A program made the position numbers and the translations under genes. Under the pieces are notes generated by a model, which did not search any database, was not told the origin of the DNA, and saw nothing but the letters and a program-made list of their open reading frames with translations. This document shows positions 27,034 to 35,905 of a DNA stretch of 64,000 nucleotides, in pieces. Each line of letters opens with the position of its first letter. Within the stretch, counting starts at the first letter, position 1. This DNA is from DAOPZJ01 sp964587625 (GTDB lineage Bacteria; Bacillota; Clostridia; Oscillospirales; JAKOTC01), in assembly GCA_964587625.1 (NCBI GenBank), contig CAZPLU010000009.1:1-64000 (forward strand), written 5' to 3'.

Positions 27034-28419
27034 TTGCGCAAATTAAAGCGCATCGCCGCTGTTTTTGCTGTGTTATTGGTTCTCTCGGGAACTTTTATAT
27101 CCCCGATTTCGGCAGAGGGCGTCTATGCCCCCAACGAAGAACCCCAAGCCGAGGGCGTCTATGTCGTCAACGAGGACACGGGGCTTGTGATGTACGATAA
27201 AAACGGCGAGGGACGGCTCTATCCGGCTTCGCTGACCAAAATCATGTCGGCCATCGTCATTCTCGAAACCGTCAAAGACCTCGACGGCACCGTCGCAACC
27301 ATGACCAAAGACCTGGTTTTGATGATTCAGGGGACAGGCAGCGCGGTGATCAATTTGGCGGTCGATGAGCAGATCACGATGCGCCAGTTGTTATATGCGA
27401 TGCTGCTCTCCAGCGCCGGCGACGCGGCCTTGCTTGCCGCCGCCACAGCCGCCGGGAGCGTCGACGCTTTTGTGGCGAAGATGAATGAAAAGGCGGCGGA
27501 ACTGGGCTGTACAAACACAAACTTCGCCAATCCCCACGGCTTACATAACGACAACCACTATTCCTGCGCGCGCGATGTCTACCTGATGATCCGCGAGGCG
27601 ATGAAATATCCGCTGTTCAATGAAATCGTCAACTCCACCCGTTACACGATTCCGGCCACCAATAAAAAAAGCGCCCGCACGATCGTCACGACCAATATGA
27701 TGCTGAGCTATAACCTCGGCGGTTCCCTCTATTACGAACCGGTGCGGGGCATCAAGACCGGTTTCACGACGCCGGCGGGCCCGTGTCTTGCGACCTATGC
27801 CGAAAAAGGCGGCCAGCGTTATATCGTCGTGCTGTTGAAGTCCACCCTAACCGCCGCGGACGGTTCCGTCGATTACCAGGGCGCGTTCAAGACCACCAAA
27901 AAGCTGTATGAGTGGCTTTTCTCGACCTACGCGCTGCAGACGCTCCTCACCGAGACCACCGTGGTCAAGAGCATTCCGGTCAACTACGGCGACGGGGTTG
28001 ACGAAGTGGGTCTCGTCCCCTCCGCAGAATTTGTGACAATGGTGCCCAAGAGCGCCGACCTCAGCTCGATCATCGTTAAATTCGACGATGCGCTCAAAGA
28101 CAAAGCGGTCGACGCCCCCGTCGAAGCCGGCGCCGTTTTGGGAACCGCCGAGTTGATGATCGGGGACAAATCGCTCGGCACGGTTCAGCTCGCCGCGGCT
28201 GTTTCGGTCTCACGCAACGAACTCTCCTACATAATGGCTCAAATCGGAAAGTTTTTTTCCTCCGACGTCATGATCATCATCGCCTGCGTATTGGCACTGC
28301 TGATCGCCGGCTACATCATTTTGAACATCGTCTATAACCGCAAGAAGAAATCCCGTTATTCTTCAAAGGGCAGTCGTTCCAAACGCCCGCGCACGCGCAA
28401 CCGCAATATTTTCCGTTGA
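27034..28419 (+). CDS. D-alanyl-D-alanine carboxypeptidase (DacA/DacF type) with atypical SxN motif
   Basis: A 461-residue membrane-anchored penicillin-binding protein that trims the terminal D-Ala from stem peptides. An N-terminal signal sequence (VFAVLLVLSGTFISPISA) leads to an S11 peptidase domain with SLTK (catalytic Ser, about residue 68) and KTG (IKTGFTTPAG). The expected SxN motif reads S-S-A-G-D, so the Asn is Gly. A C-terminal hydrophobic helix (VMIIIACVLALLIAGYIIL) and a strongly basic tail anchor it. The start is TTG at 27034 after AGGAGGTGAGG. It is probably cotranscribed with the GlmU-like stub 30 nt downstream. Confidence 0.9.
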   Translation: MRKLKRIAAVFAVLLVLSGTFISPISAEGVYAPNEEPQAEGVYVVNEDTGLVMYDKNGEGRLYPASLTKIMSAIVILETVKDLDGTVATMTKDLVLMIQGTGSAVINLAVDEQITMRQLLYAMLLSSAGDAALLAAATAAGSVDAFVAKMNEKAAELGCTNTNFANPHGLHNDNHYSCARDVYLMIREAMKYPLFNEIVNSTRYTIPATNKKSARTIVTTNMMLSYNLGGSLYYEPVRGIKTGFTTPAGPCLATYAEKGGQRYIVVLLKSTLTAADGSVDYQGAFKTTKKLYEWLFSTYALQTLLTETTVVKSIPVNYGDGVDEVGLVPSAEFVTMVPKSADLSSIIVKFDDALKDKAVDAPVEAGAVLGTAELMIGDKSLGTVQLAAAVSVSRNELSYIMAQIGKFFSSDVMIIIACVLALLIAGYIILNIVYNRKKKSRYSSKGSRSKRPRTRNRNIFR

Positions 28420-28449
28420 CGTGCGGGCGGATCTCAAGTAAGGAGCAGC

Positions 28450-28785
28450 ATGGATCAAAAACAACGCATAAAAAAACCGGATCAGCGCGAAAGGGACGGC
28501 GTCATCTCCCCCGGCCGCGATGGTGCCGTCATTGCCGGTGAAACCGTTTTATCCCGGGGCTGCATCTACCCGGGCACCGTCGTCGAGGGCGCTTCGCTTG
28601 TCGGCGGCGGCTGCATTTTAGGGCCGAACACGGTGGTCGTCTCCCGCACGGACAACGTCGGTTCGCGCGACAACGCCCCCAATGTTTTCACTCCGGAGAT
28701 CGGCGGGAGCAAGGGATCCGGCACAAAAAATATGACGTTTGAAACGAAACCTTTCAAACCGGAATCTGCGAGAGGATGGGCATAA
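28450..28785 (+). CDS. Short hexapeptide-repeat protein, GlmU C-terminal stub
   Basis: A 111-residue protein. Residues about 17-66 form a left-handed beta-helix pattern (GVISPGRD, IYPGTVVEG, GGGCILGPNTVV) that matches the first coils of the GlmU acetyltransferase domain. The uridylyltransferase half is missing, as are the later coils and the acetyl-CoA and active-site residues; residues 67-111 are unrelated and probably disordered. It is directly upstream of prs, where full-length glmU normally stands in Firmicutes. It keeps a strong ribosome site (AAGGAGCAGC-ATG) and its stop is 2 nt from the prs ATG. It could be a relic or a small structural protein. Confidence 0.7.
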   Translation: MDQKQRIKKPDQRERDGVISPGRDGAVIAGETVLSRGCIYPGTVVEGASLVGGGCILGPNTVVVSRTDNVGSRDNAPNVFTPEIGGSKGSGTKNMTFETKPFKPESARGWA

Positions 28786-28787
28786 CC

Positions 28788-29747
28788 ATGCTGGTACACG
28801 GAAAAGACATCAAGATTTTTTGCGGCAATTCCACCCCGGAGGTCTCGGCGCAAATTGCCCGGCATCTCGGAATGGATGTCGGCAAATCCAATGTCGGTCA
28901 ATTCTCGGACGGCGAGATCTCGGTGTCCATCAAAGAGACCGTTCGCGGCTCGGATGTGTTTGTCATCCAATCGACCTGCGACCCGGTCAACAACAATCTG
29001 ATGGAACTCCTGATTATGATCGACGCGTTCAAACGCGCTTCGGCGGCCCGCATCACGGCGGTCATCCCCTATTTCGGATACGCCCGTCAGGACCGCAAAG
29101 CCCATGCCCGCGACCCGATCTCGGCAAAACTCGTCGCCGATCTGATCACCGCGGCCGGCGCGAACCGCGTTCTCACGATGGATTTGCACGCGCCCCAGAT
29201 TCAGGGCTTTTTCAATATCCCGCTCGACCATCTGTTGGGGGTTCCGCTCTTGACGCCCTATTTCAAAAGATTGCATACCCCGGATCTCTCCGAGGTCGTG
29301 GTGGTCTCTCCCGATCTCGGTTCGGTCAGCCGCGCGCGGCAGTTTGCCGAACGCATCGGCACGCCGTTGGCCATTGTCGACAAACGCCGTCAGATGGCCA
29401 ATGTCTGCGAGGTCATGAACATCATCGGCGACGTAAAAGATAAAAAAGTCATCATCGTCGACGATATGGTAGATACCGCCGGAACGCTTTGCAACGCGGC
29501 CAAGGCCATCATCGAGATCGGCGGCGCGTGCGAGGTCAGCGCCTGCGCCACCCACGGCGTGCTTTCCGGCCACGCGCTCGAGCGCATCGAGGCCAGTCCG
29601 ATCAAAGAGCTCGTTTTGCTCGACACCATCCCGATCTGTTCCGAAAAGCTCGCCGGAAAATTCACCGTCCTGCCGATCGCGCCGGTCTTCGCCGAGGCCA
29701 TCCTGCGCATCTACAACGACCGCCCGGTGTCGCCGTTGTTCGATTAG
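28788..29747 (+). CDS. prs: Ribose-phosphate pyrophosphokinase
   Basis: A 319-residue enzyme making PRPP from ribose 5-phosphate and ATP for nucleotide, His and Trp synthesis. Family motifs: GQFSDGEISV near residue 35, YFGYARQDRK, the metal-binding DLHAPQIQGFF, and the PRPP loop VIIVDDMVDTAGT. The start may be ATG 28776 or 28788; I prefer 28788, since GAGAGG abuts the first and lies 12 nt from the second, and the second starts right after the stop of the stub gene (TAACC-ATG). Gene order stub-prs-pth-mfd mirrors the classical glmU-prs-ctc-pth-mfd order, without ctc. Confidence 0.95.
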   Translation: MLVHGKDIKIFCGNSTPEVSAQIARHLGMDVGKSNVGQFSDGEISVSIKETVRGSDVFVIQSTCDPVNNNLMELLIMIDAFKRASAARITAVIPYFGYARQDRKAHARDPISAKLVADLITAAGANRVLTMDLHAPQIQGFFNIPLDHLLGVPLLTPYFKRLHTPDLSEVVVVSPDLGSVSRARQFAERIGTPLAIVDKRRQMANVCEVMNIIGDVKDKKVIIVDDMVDTAGTLCNAAKAIIEIGGACEVSACATHGVLSGHALERIEASPIKELVLLDTIPICSEKLAGKFTVLPIAPVFAEAILRIYNDRPVSPLFD

Positions 29748-29790
29748 TGGTTGTTAAAAATGAGTTGCAAGAGGGCAGAGGTGAGAGGGC

Positions 29791-29988
29791 AGAGGACAGA
29801 AACGAGAGATAAAACACCATGCTTTTTAAAAAGAAAAAATCGTTTTCTTTTGTGCCATCTGTCTTCTCATTTCTGCCTTCTCGGAGGTCAGAGGACAGAA
29901 ACGAGAGATAAAACACCATGCTTTTTAAAAAGAAAAAATCGTTTTCTTTTCTGCCATCTGTCTTCTCATTTCTGCCTTCTCGGAGGTC
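29791..29988. repeat. 99-bp tandem repeat, two copies
   Basis: Copy 1 (29791-29889) and copy 2 (29890-29988) are nearly identical; each holds AAAACACCATGCTTTTTAAA and a self-complementary AAAGAAAAAATCG / CGTTTTCTTT stretch. A third partial copy starts after it. Its purine-rich edges recur near 22370 and 41130. No gene. Confidence 0.85.
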
Positions 29989-30027
29989 AGAGGGCAGAAT
30001 TCGCAGGGGGATAGATATATATTGTAG

Positions 30028-30063
30028 GGAAGGGTCTCGGATCGCATCCGATATGACCCTTCC
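30028..30063. repeat. Dispersed palindrome GGAAGGGTC...GACCCTTCC
   Basis: Arms at 30028-30036 and 30055-30063 pair around an inner TCGGAT...ATCCGA. It belongs to a family with copies at 36598, 41181, 45378 and 45584, all intergenic and usually preceded by TGTAGG. A second small hairpin follows at 30065-30080. Confidence 0.65.
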
Positions 30064-30118
30064 GAGCGGGCATAAACCCGCTGAATGAAAATTCCAAACC
30101 GATGGAATGCCGCTATTT

Positions 30119-30300
30119 TGTCATCCTGAGCGAAGCGCGCCTTTGGCGCGCGCAGTCGAAGGATCTCGGTCTGCTGAAGTCCGGAGGAATACCGTTATAA
30201 GGAGTTATATTCTTGGGAATCTTTTTTAAAAAAACCGAATCGTTTTTGATCGTCGGCCTCGGCAATCCGGGCGACCAATACCGCAGCACCCGGCATAACC
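30119..30300. repeat. 182-bp duplicated unit, copy 1
   Basis: It starts with the dispersed TGTCATCCTGAGCG element (with a GCGCGC-CTTTG-GCGCGC hairpin), continues through the pth ribosome site and the first codons of pth, and breaks off at CGGCATAAC. The same unit follows immediately as copy 2 (30301-30562), interrupted by Ns. Confidence 0.85.
30213..30299 (+). pseudogene. Truncated duplicate of the pth 5' end
   Basis: TTG at 30213 with AAGGAG upstream opens the same frame as pth for 29 codons (through GLGNPGDQYRSTRHN), then runs into the next copy of the dispersed repeat. It differs from the intact gene at one base (G 30248 against A 30511), a silent Leu TTG/TTA change. Either a real tandem duplication or an assembly artefact. 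Confidence 0.75.
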
Positions 30301-30562
30301 TGTCATCCTGAGCGAAGCGCGCCTTTGGCGCGCGCAGTCGAAGGATCTCGGTCTGNNNNNNNNNNNNNNNNNNNNNNNNNNNNNNNNNNNNNNNNNNNNN
30401 NNNNNNNNNNNNNNNNNNNNNNNNNNNNNNNNNNNNNNNNNNNNNNNNNNNNNNNCGTTATAAGGAGTTATATTCTTGGGAATCTTTTTTAAAAAAACCG
30501 AATCGTTTTTAATCGTCGGCCTCGGCAATCCGGGCGACCAATACCGCAGCACCCGGCATAAC
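30301..30562. repeat. 182-bp duplicated unit, copy 2, interrupted by gap
   Basis: 30301-30355 matches 30119-30173, and 30456-30562 matches 30193-30299. In copy 1 only 19 nt separate these parts, whereas here there are 100 Ns. Confidence 0.85.
30356..30455. other. Assembly gap (100 Ns)
   Basis: Exactly 100 unknown bases, the usual placeholder for a scaffold gap of unknown size. It falls inside a duplicated segment, so the join may be an end-overlap that the assembler did not merge. Confidence 0.97.
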
Positions 30563-31090
30563 GCCGGTTTTCTCGCCGCCGATTTCATCGCGCAAAAGCA
30601 AAACGCCCGTTTCAAAAAAAAGTTCCAGTCCGAGTTCGCCGAGGTCAAATTCGGCGACAAAAAGTGCTATCTGCAAAAGCCGCAGACCTTTATGAACAAC
30701 AGCGGCCTCGCGGTGCGCGACGCCCGCAATTTTTACCGCATCCCTGTCAAAAATATCATCGTGCTGCATGACGACATCACGCTCGAGCCGGGTCGGTTCA
30801 AGCTCAAGACCGGCGGCAGCGACGGCGGCCACAACGGTCTATCGAGCGTCATCACGAACCTCGGCGACTGGGATTTCCAGCACATCAAGCTCGGCGTCGG
30901 CGCGAAGACCGTCAGGGAGATGCCGCTCGCCGATTATGTCCTCCAAACCTTGCCGGACGCCGACAAAAAGGCCCTCGAGGGGCTGTTCGACGATATTTGC
31001 GGCTGCATCGAAATGATCGCCGCGGGCGACTTGGAAAGAGCCAAGGCGGAATACAACCACCGCTTCGGCGGCGATAAAGAGGACAAATGA
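30476..31090 (+). CDS. pth: Peptidyl-tRNA hydrolase
   Basis: A 204-residue enzyme that frees tRNA from peptidyl-tRNAs lost by ribosomes. Motifs: FLIVGLGNPGDQYRSTRHNAGF with the catalytic His, KPQTFMNNSG, VLHDDITLEPGRFKLKTGGSDGGHNGL with the catalytic Asp. Length is normal apart from a slightly long N-terminus (GIFFKKTE). The TTG at 30476 follows AAGGAG by 9 nt. Its stop overlaps the mfd ATG (ATGA), so the two are coupled. Its upstream region is disturbed by the duplication and gap, so the true promoter cannot be read. Confidence 0.94.
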   Translation: MGIFFKKTESFLIVGLGNPGDQYRSTRHNAGFLAADFIAQKQNARFKKKFQSEFAEVKFGDKKCYLQKPQTFMNNSGLAVRDARNFYRIPVKNIIVLHDDITLEPGRFKLKTGGSDGGHNGLSSVITNLGDWDFQHIKLGVGAKTVREMPLADYVLQTLPDADKKALEGLFDDICGCIEMIAAGDLERAKAEYNHRFGGDKEDK

Positions 31091-34000
31091 AGGGAATTTT
31101 ACAACATTTTTCGGGGTTGCCGGGCATCGCCCGTCTAAAGGCCTCGGCGGCTAAAAACAGGGCGTGCGCGGTCACCGGCTGCACGCCGTCTTTTCGCGCC
31201 GCCGTATTGGCGGCGGTTGTCGGAGAACTGAACCGCCCCGCGCTCGTCGTCTGCCCGTCGGAGGGCGAGGCCGAAAAATTCGCCGCCGACCTGCGCCAAT
31301 TTCTCGACGGCGTATTCGTCCTGCCCGCGAGGGAATTGGTTTTGACCGCCTCGGGCGTCAGCTCGCGCGAATACGAACGCGAGGCGCTCGGGGTACTCGA
31401 CGCCGCGCGCTGCAAAAAGGCAAGGGCCGTCGTCGGCACCGCCGAGGCGTTCACCCGCTATACCGTCCCGCCCGACGCGTTGAAAAGCCGCCTGATCGAG
31501 CTCAAGACCGGCATGACGATTGCCCCGGACGACCTCGCGCGGCGCCTGCTCAAAGCCGGATATGTCCGCGTCGACCCGGTTGAGGCCAAGGGGCAGTTTT
31601 GCCTGCGCGGCGGCATCGCCGACGTCTACCCCTCCAACGGCGAAAACCCGCTGCGCATCGAGTTTTTCGGGGACGAGATCGAGCGCATGGCCTTTTTCGA
31701 CGCCGACAGCCAGCGCCGCACCTCCAAGTCCGATAAAATGCACATCGTCCCGGCGGGCGAAATTTTCCCCGACGACCCCGAGCAGTTTCAAAAAGACCTC
31801 GAACGCTTCCGCGCCGGCCTGCGCGCCAAAAACGCGGGCGCCTACCGCGCCAGAGCCGAATCCGATCTGGCCGCCCTGCGCGAGGGCCGCCGCATCAACT
31901 TTGACCGTTATTATAATTTGATCCATCAAAAGCCCGCCACCGTCTTCGATTACTTGCAAAATCCTCTCTGCGCCGTCTTCGATTTCGCCCGCGCCGCCGA
32001 GGCCGGAAGCGGCTTTGAAAAACGCTGGCTCGGCGAGCTTGCGGCCGCGCTCGAGGAGGGGTTTTGCGCCAAAGGCGCCGACGATTTTTACGAGAGCATG
32101 GAAGTTTTATATGCGCGCATCTCCGAGAGCGGCGGCCTGTTTTTCGACAATTTCGCCAAGACCGCATTGTCCTCCCGCGTACAGGATATCGTCACGTTCG
32201 ACTGCCGCGCCAACGCCGTTTGGAACGGCTCCCCCGACACGCTGAACGAATGGCTGTCCGACGTCTCGGCGGGCGGCTTCGCGCCGTTGATTCTGACGCC
32301 GACCAAGCGCGCCGCAAAAGCCCTGCTCGACGACCTGACCAATTCCGGCCGCCCCAGCGTCTTGTATGAATTCGACGAACCGTTCTCGGGAGACGCCGCC
32401 CATATCGCGGTCGGCGCGCTGTCCGGCGGCTTCGAGCTGCCCGGGCTCAGGTTTTCGCTGCTGACCTCGACCCCGCCCCGCGCCGTCAAGACCACGGTGC
32501 GCAGAGCCAACGCCATCGGCTCGATCTCGGAGCTCAAACCCGGCAGTTATGTCGTCCATCAGGCGCACGGCATCGGCCTGTATAACGGCGTCGAGACCAT
32601 CACGGCGGCGGGCGCGACCAAGGACTACCTCAAAATCTCCTACTCCGGCACCGATGTGCTCTATCTGCCCGTCACCCAGCTGGATATGCTCTCGAAATAC
32701 ATCGGCCCCGACGACAACGGTCAGGTGAAATTAAATAAACTCGGCAGCGCCGAGTGGCAGCGCACCCGAAACAAAGTCAAAGCCGCCGTCCGCGATATGG
32801 CCGACGAGCTGATCAAGCTCTATTCCGAACGGCAGCGCATCGGCGGCCACGCCTTTTCACCCGACACCCCGTGGCAGGAAGAATTCGAGCAGCGTTTCGA
32901 ATACGACGAGACCGCCGACCAGCTGCGCTGCGTCGGGGAGATCAAGGCCGACATGGAGCAGCCCGTCCCGATGGATCGCCTGCTGTGCGGCGACGTCGGC
33001 TTCGGCAAGACCGAGGTAGCCCTGCGCGCCGTGTTCAAGTGTGTCATGGACGGCAGGCAGGCCGCGATTTTGGCTCCGACCACGATCCTGGCGTGGCAGC
33101 ACTACGAAACCCTTTTACGCCGCATGAGCGGCTTCGGCATCGAGATCGGGCTGCTCTCGCGCTTCGTCACGCCCAAACAGGCGTCGGCGACCAAATCCAA
33201 ACTCCGCGCGGGCGGCGTCGACGTGGTCGTCGGCACGCATAAAATATTGCAAAAAGATATTGTTTTCAAAGACCTCGGCCTGATCGTCGTCGACGAGGAA
33301 CAGCGCTTCGGCGTCGCCCAAAAAGAGACGCTCAAGACCAAATTCCCCGCGGTCGACGTGCTCACGCTGTCGGCGACCCCGATCCCGCGCACGATGAACA
33401 TGGCCGTCATCGGCATCCGCGACATGTCGATGATCGACGAGGCGCCGGTCGACCGCCACCCGGTACGCACCTTTGTGGCCGAATACGACCTGCATATGCT
33501 GGCAGACGCCGTCCGGCGGGAACAGCGGCGCGGCGGGCAGACATTTTGGCTGCACAACCGCATCGAGGACATCTCCTATGTCGCCGCGAAATTGCAAACC
33601 CTGATCCCCGAGGCGCGCATCGTCTGCGCCCACGGCCGAATGGACAGAGAGGAGCTCTCGGGCATCTGGCGCAGGATGATGGACGGCGAAATCGACGTGT
33701 TGGTCTGCACCACGATCATCGAGGCGGGCATCGACCTTCCCAACGTCAATACGCTGATCATCGAGAACGCCGACAAGATGGGGCTTTCGCAGCTGCACCA
33801 GATCCGGGGTCGCGTGGGAAGAAGTTCTCGCCGCGCCTACGCCTATCTGACCTACCGACCCGAAAAGGCGCTCACCGAGATCGCCCAAAAGCGCCTCGAG
33901 GCCGTCAACGAGTTCACCGAGTTCGGCGCGGGCTACGCCATCGCCGTCCGCGACATGGAGATCCGCGGCGCGGGCGACCTGCTCGGCGCGCGCCAGCACG

Positions 34001-34533
34001 GGCACATGGCGTCGGTCGGTTATGATATGTATTTAAAACTGCTCGCCGAGGCGGTCGCCGAGGCCAAGGGCGAAAAGCCGCAGATTCAAAACCCGCCCTG
34101 CCTCATCGACCTGCCCGTCGACGCCTTCATCCCGCCCGCCTATATCAAAGAACCCGGCCAGCGGCTCGACATCTACCGCAAGATCGCCGCCGCGGGCAAT
34201 AAAAACGCCGAGGCCGAGGTGCTCGCCGAGCTTCAAGACCGTTTCGGCGAGCCGCCGGTTCAGGTCTCGCGTCTGCTCGAGGTCGCCCGCCTGCGCAACC
34301 GCGCCACGGCCTGCGGAGTCACGGAACTCTCGAAGCGCGGCGACGGCTTGGTGTTTTATATGAACAACCCCGAACGCTCCTGCCTGCCGGAGCTCGCCAA
34401 AAAACTGCGCGGCCGCGTGATGATGAACGCAAACGGCGCGAGGCCGCATCTCTACGTCAAGCTGCTCAAGGACGACCCGGCGGCGCTGGCCGCCCGCGTA
34501 CTCGAGTTTTTATCGGGAAGTAAAATTGACTGA
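31087..34533 (+). CDS. mfd: Transcription-repair coupling factor
   Basis: An 1148-residue ATP-dependent translocase that removes stalled RNA polymerase and recruits UvrA. N-terminal UvrB-like domains 1a/2/1b (GGIADVYPSNGENPLRIEFFGDEIE), a CarD-like polymerase-interaction domain (GSYVVHQAHGIGLYNGVE, about residue 480), a RecG-like helicase core with Walker A GDVGFGKTE, Walker B VVDEEQRFG, motif III LSATPIPRT and motif VI QIRGRVGRSSR, then the TRCF C-terminal domain. It starts within the last codon of pth (4-nt overlap). Order pth-mfd is conserved in Firmicutes. Confidence 0.97.
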   Translation: MKGILQHFSGLPGIARLKASAAKNRACAVTGCTPSFRAAVLAAVVGELNRPALVVCPSEGEAEKFAADLRQFLDGVFVLPARELVLTASGVSSREYEREALGVLDAARCKKARAVVGTAEAFTRYTVPPDALKSRLIELKTGMTIAPDDLARRLLKAGYVRVDPVEAKGQFCLRGGIADVYPSNGENPLRIEFFGDEIERMAFFDADSQRRTSKSDKMHIVPAGEIFPDDPEQFQKDLERFRAGLRAKNAGAYRARAESDLAALREGRRINFDRYYNLIHQKPATVFDYLQNPLCAVFDFARAAEAGSGFEKRWLGELAAALEEGFCAKGADDFYESMEVLYARISESGGLFFDNFAKTALSSRVQDIVTFDCRANAVWNGSPDTLNEWLSDVSAGGFAPLILTPTKRAAKALLDDLTNSGRPSVLYEFDEPFSGDAAHIAVGALSGGFELPGLRFSLLTSTPPRAVKTTVRRANAIGSISELKPGSYVVHQAHGIGLYNGVETITAAGATKDYLKISYSGTDVLYLPVTQLDMLSKYIGPDDNGQVKLNKLGSAEWQRTRNKVKAAVRDMADELIKLYSERQRIGGHAFSPDTPWQEEFEQRFEYDETADQLRCVGEIKADMEQPVPMDRLLCGDVGFGKTEVALRAVFKCVMDGRQAAILAPTTILAWQHYETLLRRMSGFGIEIGLLSRFVTPKQASATKSKLRAGGVDVVVGTHKILQKDIVFKDLGLIVVDEEQRFGVAQKETLKTKFPAVDVLTLSATPIPRTMNMAVIGIRDMSMIDEAPVDRHPVRTFVAEYDLHMLADAVRREQRRGGQTFWLHNRIEDISYVAAKLQTLIPEARIVCAHGRMDREELSGIWRRMMDGEIDVLVCTTIIEAGIDLPNVNTLIIENADKMGLSQLHQIRGRVGRSSRRAYAYLTYRPEKALTEIAQKRLEAVNEFTEFGAGYAIAVRDMEIRGAGDLLGARQHGHMASVGYDMYLKLLAEAVAEAKGEKPQIQNPPCLIDLPVDAFIPPAYIKEPGQRLDIYRKIAAAGNKNAEAEVLAELQDRFGEPPVQVSRLLEVARLRNRATACGVTELSKRGDGLVFYMNNPERSCLPELAKKLRGRVMMNANGARPHLYVKLLKDDPAALAARVLEFLSGSKID

Positions 34534-34554
34534 ATGGCGCGGCAATGGTACAAT
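34526..34554 (+). promoter_or_regulatory. Promoter of murT-gatD overlapping the mfd stop
   Basis: TTGACT (34526-34531) contains the mfd stop region; a 17-nt spacer leads to TACAAT (34549-34554), preceded by TGG. The start codon at 34586 is 31 nt further on. Confidence 0.65.
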
Positions 34555-34585
34555 ATAACATCATCCGGTTTTGGGAGGTCGAAGC

Positions 34586-35905
34586 TTGTTCACGTTCGCC
34601 ATTCTCATCGGCAAAATCGCCGCTTTTTTATTGGGTCTCGTCGGGCGCGGCAGCGACCTGCCCGGACGGCTCGCTCTAAAGCTCTGCCCGAAACTGCTCG
34701 GCAGATTCAAGCGCAAAGCAAAAATCATCGCGGTCACCGGCAGCAACGGCAAGACCACGACCGCCGGCATGATCGCGCAGGCGCTGACTTCTTGCGGCAA
34801 AACCGTGAAAACCAACCCCATCGGCTCGAATATGACCGGCGGCGTCGCGACCGTGATGCTCAGGGCGTCCGACCTGCGCGGCAACATCGGCTGCGACTTT
34901 TTGGTGCTCGAGACCGACGAACGCTGGTCGCGGCTGATCTTCGCCGATTTCAAGCCGGATTACATGCTGGTCACGAATCTGTTCCGCGACCAGATCACCC
35001 GCAACAACAACGTCGATTTTATTTTCGAAATTTTAAACGCCGTTATTACCCCCGAAACGACCCTGATCTTAAACGCCATGGATCCGATCGGCGTCCGTCT
35101 GGGCGGGGACTGCCGTAAAATCTATTTCGGCTGCGCAGAGGGCGCGCTCACACACCCCGAGCCGCTCTCGATCACCCACGACTGCAAGGTCTGCCCGGTT
35201 TGCAAGCGCCGGCTCTCCTACGATTTTTATTTGCACAACCACATCGGAAAATACCGTTGCGAGAATTGTGGATTCACCGCGCCGATTCCCGATTATCTGC
35301 TGACCGACGCCGACCTCGAACAAGGAAGCGCCAAGATTAACGGCGCCGACGTCCGGCTCGAGGCCCCGACCGCCTACGGCTTTATGAATTTGACCGCCGC
35401 GGCGGCCGTCTGCACCGAGGCCGGACTGCCGTTTGAAGACGCGATCGCGGCGCTCAACCAAATCAAGACCAACAAGACCCGCCTCGACCGCTTTACAATC
35501 AATTCCCGCGAGGGCCACGCCCGTCAGGGCGTTATGATATTATCCAAAAACCAAAACCCCGTCTCGTTCGACCTCTCGATCTCCGAGGTGCTGCGCATCC
35601 CGGGCGAAAAGACCGTCGTCGCCTATATCAACAACATCAACCACACCAACCATCGCGACACCACTTGGCTGTGGGACATCGCCTTCGAGCGGCTGGCCGG
35701 AAACGTCAGCAACGTGATCTGCGCGGGCCCGAGGGCTTACGACCTCGCGGTCCGGCTCAAATACGCGGGTTTCGACATGTGCGCGGTGCTGATCGAGCCG
35801 GACAACTCCGGTATCAAAGCGGCGGTCGCCAAAACCAAAGGGACGCTGTGCATTTTAACCGAGCTGTACGACGCAAAAACCATCATGGAGGCGACCGGAA
35901 GATGA
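34586..35905 (+). CDS. murT: MurT, ligase subunit of lipid II isoglutaminyl synthase
   Basis: A 439-residue Mur-ligase-like enzyme. With GatD, MurT amidates the D-Glu of lipid II to D-isoglutamine in Gram-positive bacteria. The Mur-type P-loop ITGSNGKTTT appears as AVTGSNGKTTT near residue 50; a central four-Cys zinc ribbon (CPVC and CENC) is diagnostic of MurT, and the C-terminal DUF1727 segment has YINNINHTNHRDTTWLWDI and CAGPRAYDLAVRL. The TTG at 34586 follows GGGAGGT by 6 nt. Its stop overlaps the next ATG (ATGA), so MurT and the GatD-like partner are coupled, as usual for the pair. Confidence 0.93.
   Translation: MFTFAILIGKIAAFLLGLVGRGSDLPGRLALKLCPKLLGRFKRKAKIIAVTGSNGKTTTAGMIAQALTSCGKTVKTNPIGSNMTGGVATVMLRASDLRGNIGCDFLVLETDERWSRLIFADFKPDYMLVTNLFRDQITRNNNVDFIFEILNAVITPETTLILNAMDPIGVRLGGDCRKIYFGCAEGALTHPEPLSITHDCKVCPVCKRRLSYDFYLHNHIGKYRCENCGFTAPIPDYLLTDADLEQGSAKINGADVRLEAPTAYGFMNLTAAAAVCTEAGLPFEDAIAALNQIKTNKTRLDRFTINSREGHARQGVMILSKNQNPVSFDLSISEVLRIPGEKTVVAYINNINHTNHRDTTWLWDIAFERLAGNVSNVICAGPRAYDLAVRLKYAGFDMCAVLIEPDNSGIKAAVAKTKGTLCILTELYDAKTIMEATGR

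Noticed and set aside
30226..30660. 144-codon frame reading through the Ns
   Set aside because: It translates unknown bases and lies antisense to pth and the dispersed repeat.
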